From contig DUAO01000020.1 of the NCBI GenBank assembly GCA_012960805.1, positions 1-35,353 of the forward strand: a stretch of DNA of 35,353 bases, in the 5' to 3' direction. The notes below the pieces were generated by a model. It was not told where the DNA came from. It worked only from the letters and a program-made list of their open reading frames with translations, and did no database searches. This document shows positions 17,811 through 25,888 of the stretch, in pieces. The translations under genes and the position numbers were made by a program. The DNA comes from Flavobacteriales bacterium (GTDB lineage: Bacteria; Bacteroidota; Bacteroidia; Flavobacteriales; BACL11). Numbering within the stretch: the first letter of the stretch is position 1; each line of letters begins with the position of its first letter.

Positions 17811-18710
17811 TTGAATTTTCCAGATTTAGAAAAGACACTAAAAATTGATAAAGTTGGGGTGCATGAAAGAGTAAATCGATTTTGCAAAAGAAGTATAAAA
17901 ACTTCAGCAAAAACACATGGCTTACATCTTGCGCTCAGTATGATTGATTTAACAACTTTGGAAGGGAAAGATACTCCTAAAAAAGTAGTTCAACTTTGTT
18001 ATAAAGCTCAACATTTACATGATTCAATGCTTGATTTACCAACTGTAGCTGCGGTTTGTGTATATCCAACTTTGGTAGGAGTTGCAAAAAAAGAACTAAT
18101 AGGAAGCGGGATAAATGTAGCTTCAGTGGCTACTGCATTTCCTAGCGGACAATCTACTTTAGAAGTTAAATTAAACGATACTAAATTTGCTGTCGATCAA
18201 GGAGCGGATGAAGTAGATATGGTAATTTCTAGAGGAAATTTTTTAGCTGGAGAATATAATTTTGTTTTTGACGAAATCGCTGCAATAAAAGAGGCGTGTG
18301 GAAAAGCTCATCTGAAAGTAATATTAGAAACTGGAGAATTGGATACTTTAGATAATGTGAGAAAAGCAAGTGATATCGCAATGTATGCTGGGGCAGATTT
18401 TATTAAAACTTCAACAGGAAAAATCAGTCCGGCAGCTACTATGTCAGTTACCTATGTAATGTTAGTGGCTATAAAAGATTATTGTAAAAAAACAGGAATT
18501 AAAATAGGAATGAAGCCAGCAGGAGGAATTTTAACCGCCAAACAATCTTTGCAATATTTAGTGATGTTAAAGGAAACTCTTGGTGATAGCTGGATGAATA
18601 AGGATTTATTTCGTTTTGGAGCGAGTCGATTGGCAAATGATATTTTAATGCAACTAGAAAAACAAGAAAGCGGAATTTACCAATCCTTGGATTATTTTTC
18701 AAAAGATTAA
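17811..18710 (+). CDS. deoC: Deoxyribose-phosphate aldolase
   Basis: A 299-residue class I aldolase that splits 2-deoxyribose 5-phosphate into glyceraldehyde 3-phosphate and acetaldehyde. The Schiff-base lysine is Lys199 in DFIKTSTGK and the second active-site lysine is Lys235 in GMKPAGGI. Other matches are MIDLTTLEG and VCVYPTLV. The N-terminal extension and length fit the longer DeoC class found in Bacteroidota and eukaryotes. The start is TTG at 17811; the first in-frame ATG (residue 44) would cut into the conserved barrel, so TTG is preferred. Two aldehyde dehydrogenase genes follow, the first 3 bases away; they could oxidise the acetaldehyde. Confidence 0.95.
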   Translation: MNFPDLEKTLKIDKVGVHERVNRFCKRSIKTSAKTHGLHLALSMIDLTTLEGKDTPKKVVQLCYKAQHLHDSMLDLPTVAAVCVYPTLVGVAKKELIGSGINVASVATAFPSGQSTLEVKLNDTKFAVDQGADEVDMVISRGNFLAGEYNFVFDEIAAIKEACGKAHLKVILETGELDTLDNVRKASDIAMYAGADFIKTSTGKISPAATMSVTYVMLVAIKDYCKKTGIKIGMKPAGGILTAKQSLQYLVMLKETLGDSWMNKDLFRFGASRLANDILMQLEKQESGIYQSLDYFSKD

Positions 18711-18713
18711 AAG

Positions 18714-20168
18714 ATGAGCAAAATTAATATAAATAAAAGCTGGAAATATGATGAATCTCTTGAGTCGACATCTCATATAAAGTTAAAGGATAAATACGAT
18801 TTATTTATTGGAGGTGAGTTTGTAAAGCCATTATCAAAAAAATATTTTAATACTTTAAATCCTGCAACCAATCAAAGTATTGCAGAAATTGCTGATGCGA
18901 ATGATAAGGATATTGATAAAGCAGTAAAATCTGCTAGAAAAGCGTTTAACAGTTGGTCCAAATTAGATCCAAAAGAAAGAGGAAAATATATCTTTAGAAT
19001 AGCAAGAATGATTCAAGAAAGAGCAAAAGAATTTGCTGTAATTGAAAGTATAGATGGCGGAAAACCAATCAGAGAATCCCGAGATATTGATATTCCATTA
19101 GCAGCCAATCACTTCTTTTATCATGCAGGTTGGGCTGATAAATTAGAATATGCTTTTCCAAATAAAAAGCCAACTCCATTGGGTGTTGCTGGTCAAATAA
19201 TTCCTTGGAATTTTCCTCTCTTGATGGCCGCTTGGAAAATTGCACCAGCAATTGCTTGCGGAAACACAGTAGTATTAAAACCAGCAGAAAGCACTTCGCT
19301 AACAGCTCTTAAATTAGCAGAGCTTATCCAGGATAGTGGATTGCCAAAAGGGGTAGTAAATATTGTGACAGGAGCCGGAAAAACAGGAGCTGCAATTGTA
19401 AATCATCCTGATATAAATAAAATTGCTTTTACGGGCTCAACAGAAGTTGGAAAGTTAATTGAAAGAAGTTTGGCGGGTATTGAAAAGAAAACAACTTTGG
19501 AATTAGGGGGGAAAGGAGCAAATATCATTTTTGAAGATGCTGCAATTGATCAAGCGGTTGAGGGAATTGTAAATGCTATCTTTTTCAATCAAGGACATGT
19601 GTGTTGTGCTGGTTCGCGTTTGTTTATTCAAGAGAGTGTTGCAGATATCGTAATTGAAAAATTAAAAGATAGAATTTCAACATTAATTGTTGGAGATCCT
19701 TTAGATAAAAATACAGATATTGGAGCAATTAATTCTGTAGAACAATTAAAAACAATTGAAAAATATATTGAAATTGGAAAAAAGGAAGGAGGAGAAATAT
19801 ATCAGTCGAAATGCTCCCTGCCAAAGAAAGGAAATTGGTGCCCTCCAACATTATTTTTAAATGTTTCTCAATCGCACACAATTGTACAAGAGGAAATTTT
19901 TGGTCCTGTTTTAGCAATTCAAACATTCAGAACTATTGATGAAGTAATTGAAAAAGCAAATAATACTCCTTTTGGATTATCGGCCGGAGTGTGGACAGAA
20001 AAAGGTTCAAAGATTTTCAGACTCACAAAGGAATTAAATGCAGGGGTAGTGTGGGCAAATACTTATAATAAGTTTGATCCCAGCTCCCCATTTGGAGGAT
20101 TTAAAGAGAGCGGAATGGGAAGAGAAGGCGGTTTGCATGGGTTGAAATCATATTTAAAATTTGAATAA
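18714..20168 (+). CDS. NAD(P)-dependent aldehyde dehydrogenase, full length
   Basis: A 484-residue aldehyde dehydrogenase with every catalytic element. These are Asn166 in IIPWNFPLL, the nucleotide-binding FTGSTEVG (239-246), the general base Glu263 in LELGGK, and the nucleophile Cys297 in FNQGHVCCAGSR. The end FGGFKESGMGREGG is also standard. It oxidises an aldehyde to the acid; the substrate is not readable, but the position after deoC suggests acetaldehyde or a related compound. The stop overlaps the start of a second, truncated ALDH gene by one base. The pair resembles the two halves of ALDH16-type proteins, which I recall also have a complete first domain and a reduced second one. Confidence 0.94.
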   Translation: MSKININKSWKYDESLESTSHIKLKDKYDLFIGGEFVKPLSKKYFNTLNPATNQSIAEIADANDKDIDKAVKSARKAFNSWSKLDPKERGKYIFRIARMIQERAKEFAVIESIDGGKPIRESRDIDIPLAANHFFYHAGWADKLEYAFPNKKPTPLGVAGQIIPWNFPLLMAAWKIAPAIACGNTVVLKPAESTSLTALKLAELIQDSGLPKGVVNIVTGAGKTGAAIVNHPDINKIAFTGSTEVGKLIERSLAGIEKKTTLELGGKGANIIFEDAAIDQAVEGIVNAIFFNQGHVCCAGSRLFIQESVADIVIEKLKDRISTLIVGDPLDKNTDIGAINSVEQLKTIEKYIEIGKKEGGEIYQSKCSLPKKGNWCPPTLFLNVSQSHTIVQEEIFGPVLAIQTFRTIDEVIEKANNTPFGLSAGVWTEKGSKIFRLTKELNAGVVWANTYNKFDPSSPFGGFKESGMGREGGLHGLKSYLKFE

Positions 20169-21028
20169 TGAGCAGAATAGATGTGTTAAAAACATATAAG
20201 ATATTTATTGGAGGCAAGTTTCCAAGAACAGAATCTGGGCGATTTTCCCCTTTAAAAAATAAAGATGGAGATTTAGTAGCAAATATTTGCTTGTCTTCCA
20301 GAAAAGATTTTAGAAATGCGGTTGTTTCTTGCAGAAATACTCAAAAACAATGGGAAAATACAACCGCATTAAATAAAGGGCAGATCCTTTACAGAATTGC
20401 AGAAATATTAGAAGGTAGAAAATCTCAGTTTATTGAGGAGTTAATGATGACTGGATCGTCAAAATATCAGGCAAAAAATGAAGTAGAACAAAGCATAGAT
20501 CGTTTAATATATTATGCAGGTTGGAGTGATAAATTTCAGCAAATTTTCAGTTCGGTTAATCCAGTTGCATCAAATCATTTTAATTTTTCAGTGCCGCAAG
20601 CAATGGGAGTTATTTCAGTAATTGCTCCAAATGAATTTCCATTATTAGGATTAGTTTCAATTGTTGCTCCAGTCATTGTTGGAGGAAATTCATGTATTGT
20701 TTTATCTTCTGAAGAAAATCCAATGGTGAGCATTTCTTTTGCTGAGGTTTTAAATACTTCAGATGTTCCTCACGGGGTTGTAAATATTTTAACAGGAGAA
20801 AGAAAAGAACTAGTCAGTTATTTTGCCTCTCATAAGGATGTAAATTCTATTATTTATTGTGGAGATAAAAATGAAGAAATAAAGGAGATTGAGAAAGTAT
20901 CGGTAGAAAATTTGAAAAGAGTAAAAATTTACAAACGAAAAAATTGGAATGATAAAACAAGTCAATCCCCTTATTTTATTGAACAGTGTCAAGAAATAAA
21001 AACTACTTGGCATCCAACAGAATCTTAA
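20168..21028 (+). CDS. Truncated, catalytically incomplete aldehyde dehydrogenase-like protein
   Basis: A 286-residue protein matching only the first part of an ALDH. The start (YKIFIGGKFPRTESGRF) and the middle (VISVIAPNEFPLLGLVS) align with the NAD-binding region of the gene before it. The FTGS loop is degraded to IYCGD, the ELGGK glutamate is gone, and there is no catalytic-cysteine segment. The gene ends cleanly at TWHPTES with normal codon use and a one-base overlap with the active ALDH. That argues for a maintained short protein rather than recent decay. The likely role is a structural or regulatory partner, as in the second domain of ALDH16. Without alignment, a degraded paralogue cannot be excluded. 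Confidence 0.85.
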   Translation: MSRIDVLKTYKIFIGGKFPRTESGRFSPLKNKDGDLVANICLSSRKDFRNAVVSCRNTQKQWENTTALNKGQILYRIAEILEGRKSQFIEELMMTGSSKYQAKNEVEQSIDRLIYYAGWSDKFQQIFSSVNPVASNHFNFSVPQAMGVISVIAPNEFPLLGLVSIVAPVIVGGNSCIVLSSEENPMVSISFAEVLNTSDVPHGVVNILTGERKELVSYFASHKDVNSIIYCGDKNEEIKEIEKVSVENLKRVKIYKRKNWNDKTSQSPYFIEQCQEIKTTWHPTES

Positions 21029-21051
21029 CGAAAAGTAAAAAACAAGTAAGA

Positions 21052-21843
21052 ATGAATTTAAACAAATTATTAGTAAAAGCAATTAATGCATCTATTGAAG
21101 GAGGGCATGCAATTATGGAAATATATGCTTCTGAATTTGCAGTTGAGCATAAAGATGATAAATCTCCTTTAACATTAGCTGATAAAAATTGCAATGAAGT
21201 AATTGAACAACATTTAAAAGAGACAGGCATTCCTTTCTTAAGTGAGGAGGGAGATAAAATTCCGTTTTCAGAAAGAAAAAGCTGGGAATATTTTTGGTTA
21301 GTTGATCCTTTAGATGGTACAAAAGAATTTGTAAAAAGAAATGGAGAATTTACAGTTAATATTGCATTAATCCATAATGGGAGCCCTGTTATGGGAGTGA
21401 TTTATGTTCCTGTAAAAGAAGATCTGTATTTTGCCATGGAGGGTTTAGGCTCTTATAAAGTGAATAAAAATTCAGTGATTGAAAATTTAGAAACATTAAT
21501 TGCATCATCTGATAAATTACCTGTTAATTATAAAAGAGAAAATTATGTGATTGTGGGTTCTCGTTCGCACATGTCAGCTGAAACAGAGGCATTTTTTGAG
21601 CAAAAGAAAAAAGAGCATGAAAATGTTGAAGTTATGGCAGTAGGTTCATCACTTAAACTATGTATGGTTGCAGAAGGAAAGGCAGATGCATATCCTAGAT
21701 ATGCGCCAACAATGGAATGGGATACGGGAGCAGGACACGCAATTGTAAAGTATGCTGGCTTTTCTGTAAAACAATATAATTCATCTGAGGATGTAGTTTA
21801 TAATAAAGAGAATTTACTCAACCCTTGGTTTTTGGTCAACTAA
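21052..21843 (+). CDS. cysQ: 3'(2'),5'-bisphosphate nucleotidase CysQ
   Basis: A 263-residue enzyme that dephosphorylates PAP, the inhibitory by-product of sulfotransferases, to AMP. Metal-binding motifs are intact: TLADK (Asp44), SEEGD (65-68), and FWLVDPLDGTKEF (Asp85, Asp88), with EWDTGAGHAI near the C-terminus. The ORF track starts at a GTG (20986) that would overlap the preceding gene by 43 bases; the ATG at 21052 gives the standard N-terminus and is preferred. It lies 23 bases after the truncated ALDH and 4 bases before the flippase. This places PAP removal in the same transcript as the sulfotransferases. Confidence 0.95.
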   Translation: MNLNKLLVKAINASIEGGHAIMEIYASEFAVEHKDDKSPLTLADKNCNEVIEQHLKETGIPFLSEEGDKIPFSERKSWEYFWLVDPLDGTKEFVKRNGEFTVNIALIHNGSPVMGVIYVPVKEDLYFAMEGLGSYKVNKNSVIENLETLIASSDKLPVNYKRENYVIVGSRSHMSAETEAFFEQKKKEHENVEVMAVGSSLKLCMVAEGKADAYPRYAPTMEWDTGAGHAIVKYAGFSVKQYNSSEDVVYNKENLLNPWFLVN

Positions 21844-21847
21844 TTTC

Positions 21848-23206
21848 ATGAAAAAAAGACTGAGAAAAGCATTACAGGATAAGGACTTTTCCGAACTCTT
21901 AAAAGGCAGTGGAATATCTTTTATTTTAAGGTTTGGAGGATTGGCAGTTGGTTATCTCCTCACTTTAGTGATTGCAAATTTATTTGGAGCAAAAGGTCTG
22001 GGGGATTATGTATTAGCAATAACAGTACTAAGATTATTTACACTTTTAGCCAAACTTGGTTTAGATACAACTTCCATCCGTTTTATTTCCTCTTTTGCTT
22101 CACAAGATAAATGGACAAGTATTTTCAAATTCAGAAAACAAGTTGTCTCCATCCTATCAATTAGTTCGGTAGTTGCATCTTTACTAATGTATTTTTTATC
22201 AGTTCCAATAGCAGAATTGATTAATGCAAATGCATTATATATTCAGATAAACGCATTTTTTGTACTTCCAATGACTTTTTTCATGTTGCATTATCAGAGT
22301 TTAAGAGGATTAAAGAGAATTGCAGAATTTTCTTTTTTCTATAGGATGGCCCAAGCACTATTTTCGGTAATATCAATTATTATATTATATCAATTTTTTA
22401 CAACTTCAGACGTTCCTGTTTATGCTTATTTAATAAGTGTTTTAATTGTATCGTTATTATCATTTATTTCATTTAGATACTGGTTAAATAAAAGATCAAA
22501 AGGAAAAGAAAGTGCTGAACAGGAAATAATGAGTTACTCTACTTTACTCACAATTTCAATTCCATTAATGTTTGCTCAATCTGTTCAATTTATTATGGCT
22601 TGGACTGATAAATTAATGTTAGGAGCAATCGACACTCCAAATGTTGTAAATGGAATAACAACTAATATAGAAGAAGTTGGTGTTTATTATACTGCATTTA
22701 AACTCTCTATGTTTGCGGCAGTTGCTCTTATGGCTATCAATAGCATTGCTTCTCCAAAATTTGCAGAAATGTTTGCAAAAAATGATATGGAAGGATTGAA
22801 AAAAGTGATTCATCAATCGACTAAAATGATATTCTGGTCCTCCGCTCCACTTGTTATAATTTTCTTTATTTTTCCAGAGTTCTTTTTAGGCTTGTTTGGT
22901 GAAGAATTTAAAATAGGAGTTACTGCATTTATCTTCTTATCTTGTGGTAGATTAATCAGTTCGTTCTCAGGTTCTGTAGGGAATATTTTGCAAATGACAG
23001 GAAACCAAAATATCTATGCAAAAATCCTTCTTTTTGGAGCAATTCTGAATGTATTATTAAATTTAATATTAATACCAAGATACGGAATTTCAGGAGCAGC
23101 AATAGCATCTATGTCTAGTTTAATAGTTTGGAATTTAAGTATGGTTTTGGTGATTAAAAAGAAGTTTGGATTTTATACGTTTTATATCCCATTTGTAAAA
23201 AGATGA
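21848..23206 (+). CDS. Wzx-like polysaccharide flippase (MATE/MOP superfamily)
   Basis: A 452-residue integral membrane protein with about 12-14 hydrophobic helices. It opens with ISFILRFGGLAVGYLLTLVIANLFGAKGLGDYVLA, the typical start of oligosaccharide flippases. Such proteins move undecaprenyl-linked repeat units from the cytoplasmic to the periplasmic face of the inner membrane. The final helices (ILFGAILNVLLNLILIPRYGISGAAIAS) also match the family. It begins 4 bases after cysQ and shares an ATGA overlap with the first sulfotransferase, so sulfation and export genes are physically coupled. With the Wzy-like gene downstream it points to a Wzx/Wzy-dependent route. Confidence 0.92.
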   Translation: MKKRLRKALQDKDFSELLKGSGISFILRFGGLAVGYLLTLVIANLFGAKGLGDYVLAITVLRLFTLLAKLGLDTTSIRFISSFASQDKWTSIFKFRKQVVSILSISSVVASLLMYFLSVPIAELINANALYIQINAFFVLPMTFFMLHYQSLRGLKRIAEFSFFYRMAQALFSVISIIILYQFFTTSDVPVYAYLISVLIVSLLSFISFRYWLNKRSKGKESAEQEIMSYSTLLTISIPLMFAQSVQFIMAWTDKLMLGAIDTPNVVNGITTNIEEVGVYYTAFKLSMFAAVALMAINSIASPKFAEMFAKNDMEGLKKVIHQSTKMIFWSSAPLVIIFFIFPEFFLGLFGEEFKIGVTAFIFLSCGRLISSFSGSVGNILQMTGNQNIYAKILLFGAILNVLLNLILIPRYGISGAAIASMSSLIVWNLSMVLVIKKKFGFYTFYIPFVKR

Positions 23207-24111
23207 AAAATAAATTGCCAAATTTTTTGATTGTAGGGGCTGCTAAAAGCGGCACATCTTCTTTACATAATTACTTAAATCAGCATCCTGAAGTTTTTAT
23301 GCCTTCATACAATAAAGAAGGAATGAAAGTAAAAGAACTAAGATTCTTAATAAAAGATTTAGTTCAGCATAGATTACATAATGGAGTTTGGAGCTGGGAA
23401 GAATATAAATCTCTTTTTAATGAGGTGAAGAATGAAATATCCATTGGGGAATCTACCGTTTTGTATTTGTATTATTATGAGCATGCTATAGATAGTATCA
23501 AAAAATATCTTGGTGAGAATGTGAAAATTATTATTATGCTACGTAATCCTACTGATAGAGCTTATTCAGCATTTCAGCATGTGTCCAGAGGGTTAAAAGA
23601 GCAGAATTCTTTTGAAGAAGCTTTAGAAATTGAGAAAGGAAGAATAGACAAAGACTCTAGTTTAACGCCTATGGTTATGTACAAAGAAATGGGATTGTAT
23701 TATGATATGGTAAGAGCATATAAAGAGAATTTTAAAAATGTACATATAATCTTTTATGAAGATTTTAGGGATGATACTGAAGGAGAGATTAAAAAAATAT
23801 TTAAGTTTCTAGGATTGTCGTTATCTGCTAATATTGATTTTATTAGTCGTCATAATGTTGGTGGGAAAAGATGGAAGAACGAAAAAATGAAACATGTCTT
23901 TATGAAAAAAAATCCTTTAAAATCTGCTTTGAAAAAAGTTATCCCAAAATCTTTGAGAAAAGGAGTTAGAGACACATTGATTTCTGCCTCAACTGATAAA
24001 GTTGCGCCAATGAAAGAAAATACAAGAATAAAGTTGAATGCATTTTTTAAAGATGATGTCAAAAAATTGTCTGGCCTATTAAATAGAGATTTAACACATT
24101 GGACAAAATAA
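23203..24111 (+). CDS. Sulfotransferase 1 of 5 (PAPS-dependent)
   Basis: A 302-residue cytoplasmic sulfotransferase. The 5'-phosphosulfate loop is FLIVGAAKSGTSSLHNYL (about 8-25). The 3'-phosphate-binding strand is IIIMLRNPTDRAYSAFQH, and the C-terminus ends LLNRDLTHWTK as in carbohydrate sulfotransferases. It transfers sulfate from PAPS to a hydroxyl or amine on a sugar; the acceptor cannot be read. It is closely related to the next gene, including a matching RHNVGGKRWKNEKMK segment, so the two arose by tandem duplication. It overlaps the flippase by 4 bases and the next sulfotransferase by one. Confidence 0.93.
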   Translation: MKNKLPNFLIVGAAKSGTSSLHNYLNQHPEVFMPSYNKEGMKVKELRFLIKDLVQHRLHNGVWSWEEYKSLFNEVKNEISIGESTVLYLYYYEHAIDSIKKYLGENVKIIIMLRNPTDRAYSAFQHVSRGLKEQNSFEEALEIEKGRIDKDSSLTPMVMYKEMGLYYDMVRAYKENFKNVHIIFYEDFRDDTEGEIKKIFKFLGLSLSANIDFISRHNVGGKRWKNEKMKHVFMKKNPLKSALKKVIPKSLRKGVRDTLISASTDKVAPMKENTRIKLNAFFKDDVKKLSGLLNRDLTHWTK

Positions 24112-24998
24112 TGGCATTACCAAATCTATTCATAGTAGGAGCGGCTAAAAGTGGCACAACTTCACTTCATAATTATTTACATCAGCATCCGGATGTGTTT
24201 ATGTGTCACCCTAAAGAACCTCATTATTTAATAAATCAGGAAATAGGAATTAATAGGATTCCAGTTGGAATAACAAATTTTATTGAGTATATAGATTTGT
24301 TTTCGGAAGGAGAAGATAAAAAATATAGGGGAGAATCTTCCGTTATGTATTTAATGTATCCGGAAATTGTAATACCAAAAATAAAAGATCAATTCGGTGA
24401 AGATTCCAAGATAATTATCATGCTTAGAAATCCTGTTGAAAGAGCATATTCTGGGTTTCAGCATGTGAAAAGATATAATGTAATGGAGTCTTTATCATTT
24501 GAGGAAGCGCTTGAAAAATCAGAAAATAGATATTTAAAGAATGACAGCGTGACACCTGCATCAAGATATTTAGAGTTAGGTAATTATCATAAGCAGGTAA
24601 AATTATTTTTAGAGCACTTTCAAGATGTGCATATTATTCTATATGAAGATTATGTTAAGGATGTAAATATGGAGTTACTTAGAGTATTTAATTTTTTAGA
24701 TATAGAGAATCGAATGATTGATACTGTTGAGAGGCATATGGTTGGTGGCTGGCAATGGAAAAATAAAAAGATGAAAACATTACTAATGTCAAATAACAAA
24801 TTAAAATCATTACTTAAAATAGCTCTTCCTTCACAAACTTTACGTATTTTTATTAGAAAGAAGATAATGGAATATACTAGTAGTAAAATACCAAAAATTA
24901 ATGAGAATACTAGAAAATATTTGTGTAAATACTATGAGCAGGATATTAAAAGATTGTCTAAACTCATAGACAGAAATCTAAACCACTGGACTTTATGA
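24111..24998 (+). CDS. Sulfotransferase 2 of 5 (PAPS-dependent)
   Basis: A 295-residue sulfotransferase. The track starts at TTG 24099, but ATG at 24111 overlaps the previous stop by one base and gives the family opening MALPNLFIVGAAKSGTTS. The PAPS loop AAKSGTTSLHNYLHQHP and the strand IIIMLRNPVERAYSGFQH are intact. It parallels gene 1 along its length (RHMVGGWQWKNKKMK; NLNHWTL end), with divergence in the acceptor-facing middle part. That suggests a different acceptor position on the same polymer. It overlaps the next gene by ATGA. Confidence 0.93.
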   Translation: MALPNLFIVGAAKSGTTSLHNYLHQHPDVFMCHPKEPHYLINQEIGINRIPVGITNFIEYIDLFSEGEDKKYRGESSVMYLMYPEIVIPKIKDQFGEDSKIIIMLRNPVERAYSGFQHVKRYNVMESLSFEEALEKSENRYLKNDSVTPASRYLELGNYHKQVKLFLEHFQDVHIILYEDYVKDVNMELLRVFNFLDIENRMIDTVERHMVGGWQWKNKKMKTLLMSNNKLKSLLKIALPSQTLRIFIRKKIMEYTSSKIPKINENTRKYLCKYYEQDIKRLSKLIDRNLNHWTL

Positions 24999-25888
24999 GT
25001 TTACCTAACTTCATGTGTATTGGTGCAGCTAAATCAGGGACAACTACTTTGTATGATTTATTAAGGCAGCACCCAAATGTATATGCTCCTTCTTTTAAAG
25101 AGCCTCATTATTTTGACATCCCCTCTAATTATTGCAATGGAATAGAATGGTATAATAAAACCTATTTTAATAGTGTTAAGCAGCAGCAAGTAATTATGGA
25201 TTTTACCCCTTCTTATTTATACGAAAGGAAGGCGGCAAAACGGATTTTTACTACCTTAGGAAAAGATATTAAATTTTTAGTTATCTTAAGAAATCCAGTA
25301 GACAGAGCTTATTCACATTATTTGCATTCTAAAAGAGACGAGCATGAGGTAGAAGATTTTTTAAAAGCACTTGCGAAGGAAGAGGAGAGAATAAATGATG
25401 CTCGTCTGAAAGAAGATTATCTAACCGAACTAAGATTTTCTTATGTTAGTCAGGGACGGTATTACACTATGATAAGTAATTATCTTAAATATTTTCCAAT
25501 CGAGCAGTTTTTGTTTATTCATTTTGAGCAGGAATTTGTTGCAAATAGAATTGAGAGTATTAAAAAGATATTCTCTTTTTTAGGCATTGACTATACCCCT
25601 GAACTTAATTATACTTTAAGGAGTAATTCTGCTAGTGTAGCTAAATTTATTTGGATAAAGAGATTATTGCAAAGAACAGGCTGCTGGAGAGCTATAATTA
25701 AAGCGCTAATTCCATCTTTAAAGTTCAGGCAGATTATTAAAAATAGGATACAAAGAGCGAGTATTAGTTCCTTTATTCCAACACCGCTAAATATCGCTCA
25801 AAGAGAGGAGGTATATCAGCTTTATTTCACTGAAGAGATAAATAAATTAGAACAATTACTGAATAGAAAAATGAATTGGAAAGCATGA
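24995..25888 (+). CDS. Sulfotransferase 3 of 5 (PAPS-dependent)
   Basis: A 297-residue sulfotransferase, more distant from the first two. The 5'-phosphosulfate loop is CIGAAKSGTTTLYDLLRQHP, followed by APSFKEPHYFD, which carries the conserved KEPHYF element. The 3'-phosphate strand is FLVILRNPVDRAYSHYLHS. The C-terminal signature is LEQLLNRKMNWKA. The middle region has an acidic helix (HEVEDFLKALAKEEERI) not shared with neighbours. It overlaps the previous gene by 4 bases and the Wzy-like gene also by ATGA. The acceptor is unknown. Confidence 0.93.
   Translation: MSLPNFMCIGAAKSGTTTLYDLLRQHPNVYAPSFKEPHYFDIPSNYCNGIEWYNKTYFNSVKQQQVIMDFTPSYLYERKAAKRIFTTLGKDIKFLVILRNPVDRAYSHYLHSKRDEHEVEDFLKALAKEEERINDARLKEDYLTELRFSYVSQGRYYTMISNYLKYFPIEQFLFIHFEQEFVANRIESIKKIFSFLGIDYTPELNYTLRSNSASVAKFIWIKRLLQRTGCWRAIIKALIPSLKFRQIIKNRIQRASISSFIPTPLNIAQREEVYQLYFTEEINKLEQLLNRKMNWKA

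Noticed and set aside
20168-21028. Second ALDH considered as a pseudogene
   Set aside because: The frame is intact, coupled to the active ALDH and ends cleanly, so a maintained short protein is more likely, although decay is not fully excluded.
20986-21051. Extended N-terminus of cysQ from GTG
   Set aside because: It would overlap the previous gene by 43 bases and adds non-family residues; the ATG at 21052 gives the normal CysQ start.
20810-21082. Minus-strand ORF of 90 residues that looks like membrane helices
   Set aside because: It is antisense to the truncated ALDH and cysQ; hydrophobic residues arise from the AT-rich complement of Lys/Glu/Asn codons.
24099-24110. TTG start of sulfotransferase 2
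   Set aside because: ATG at 24111 overlaps the prior stop by one base and gives the family N-terminus MALPNLFIVGAAKSG.
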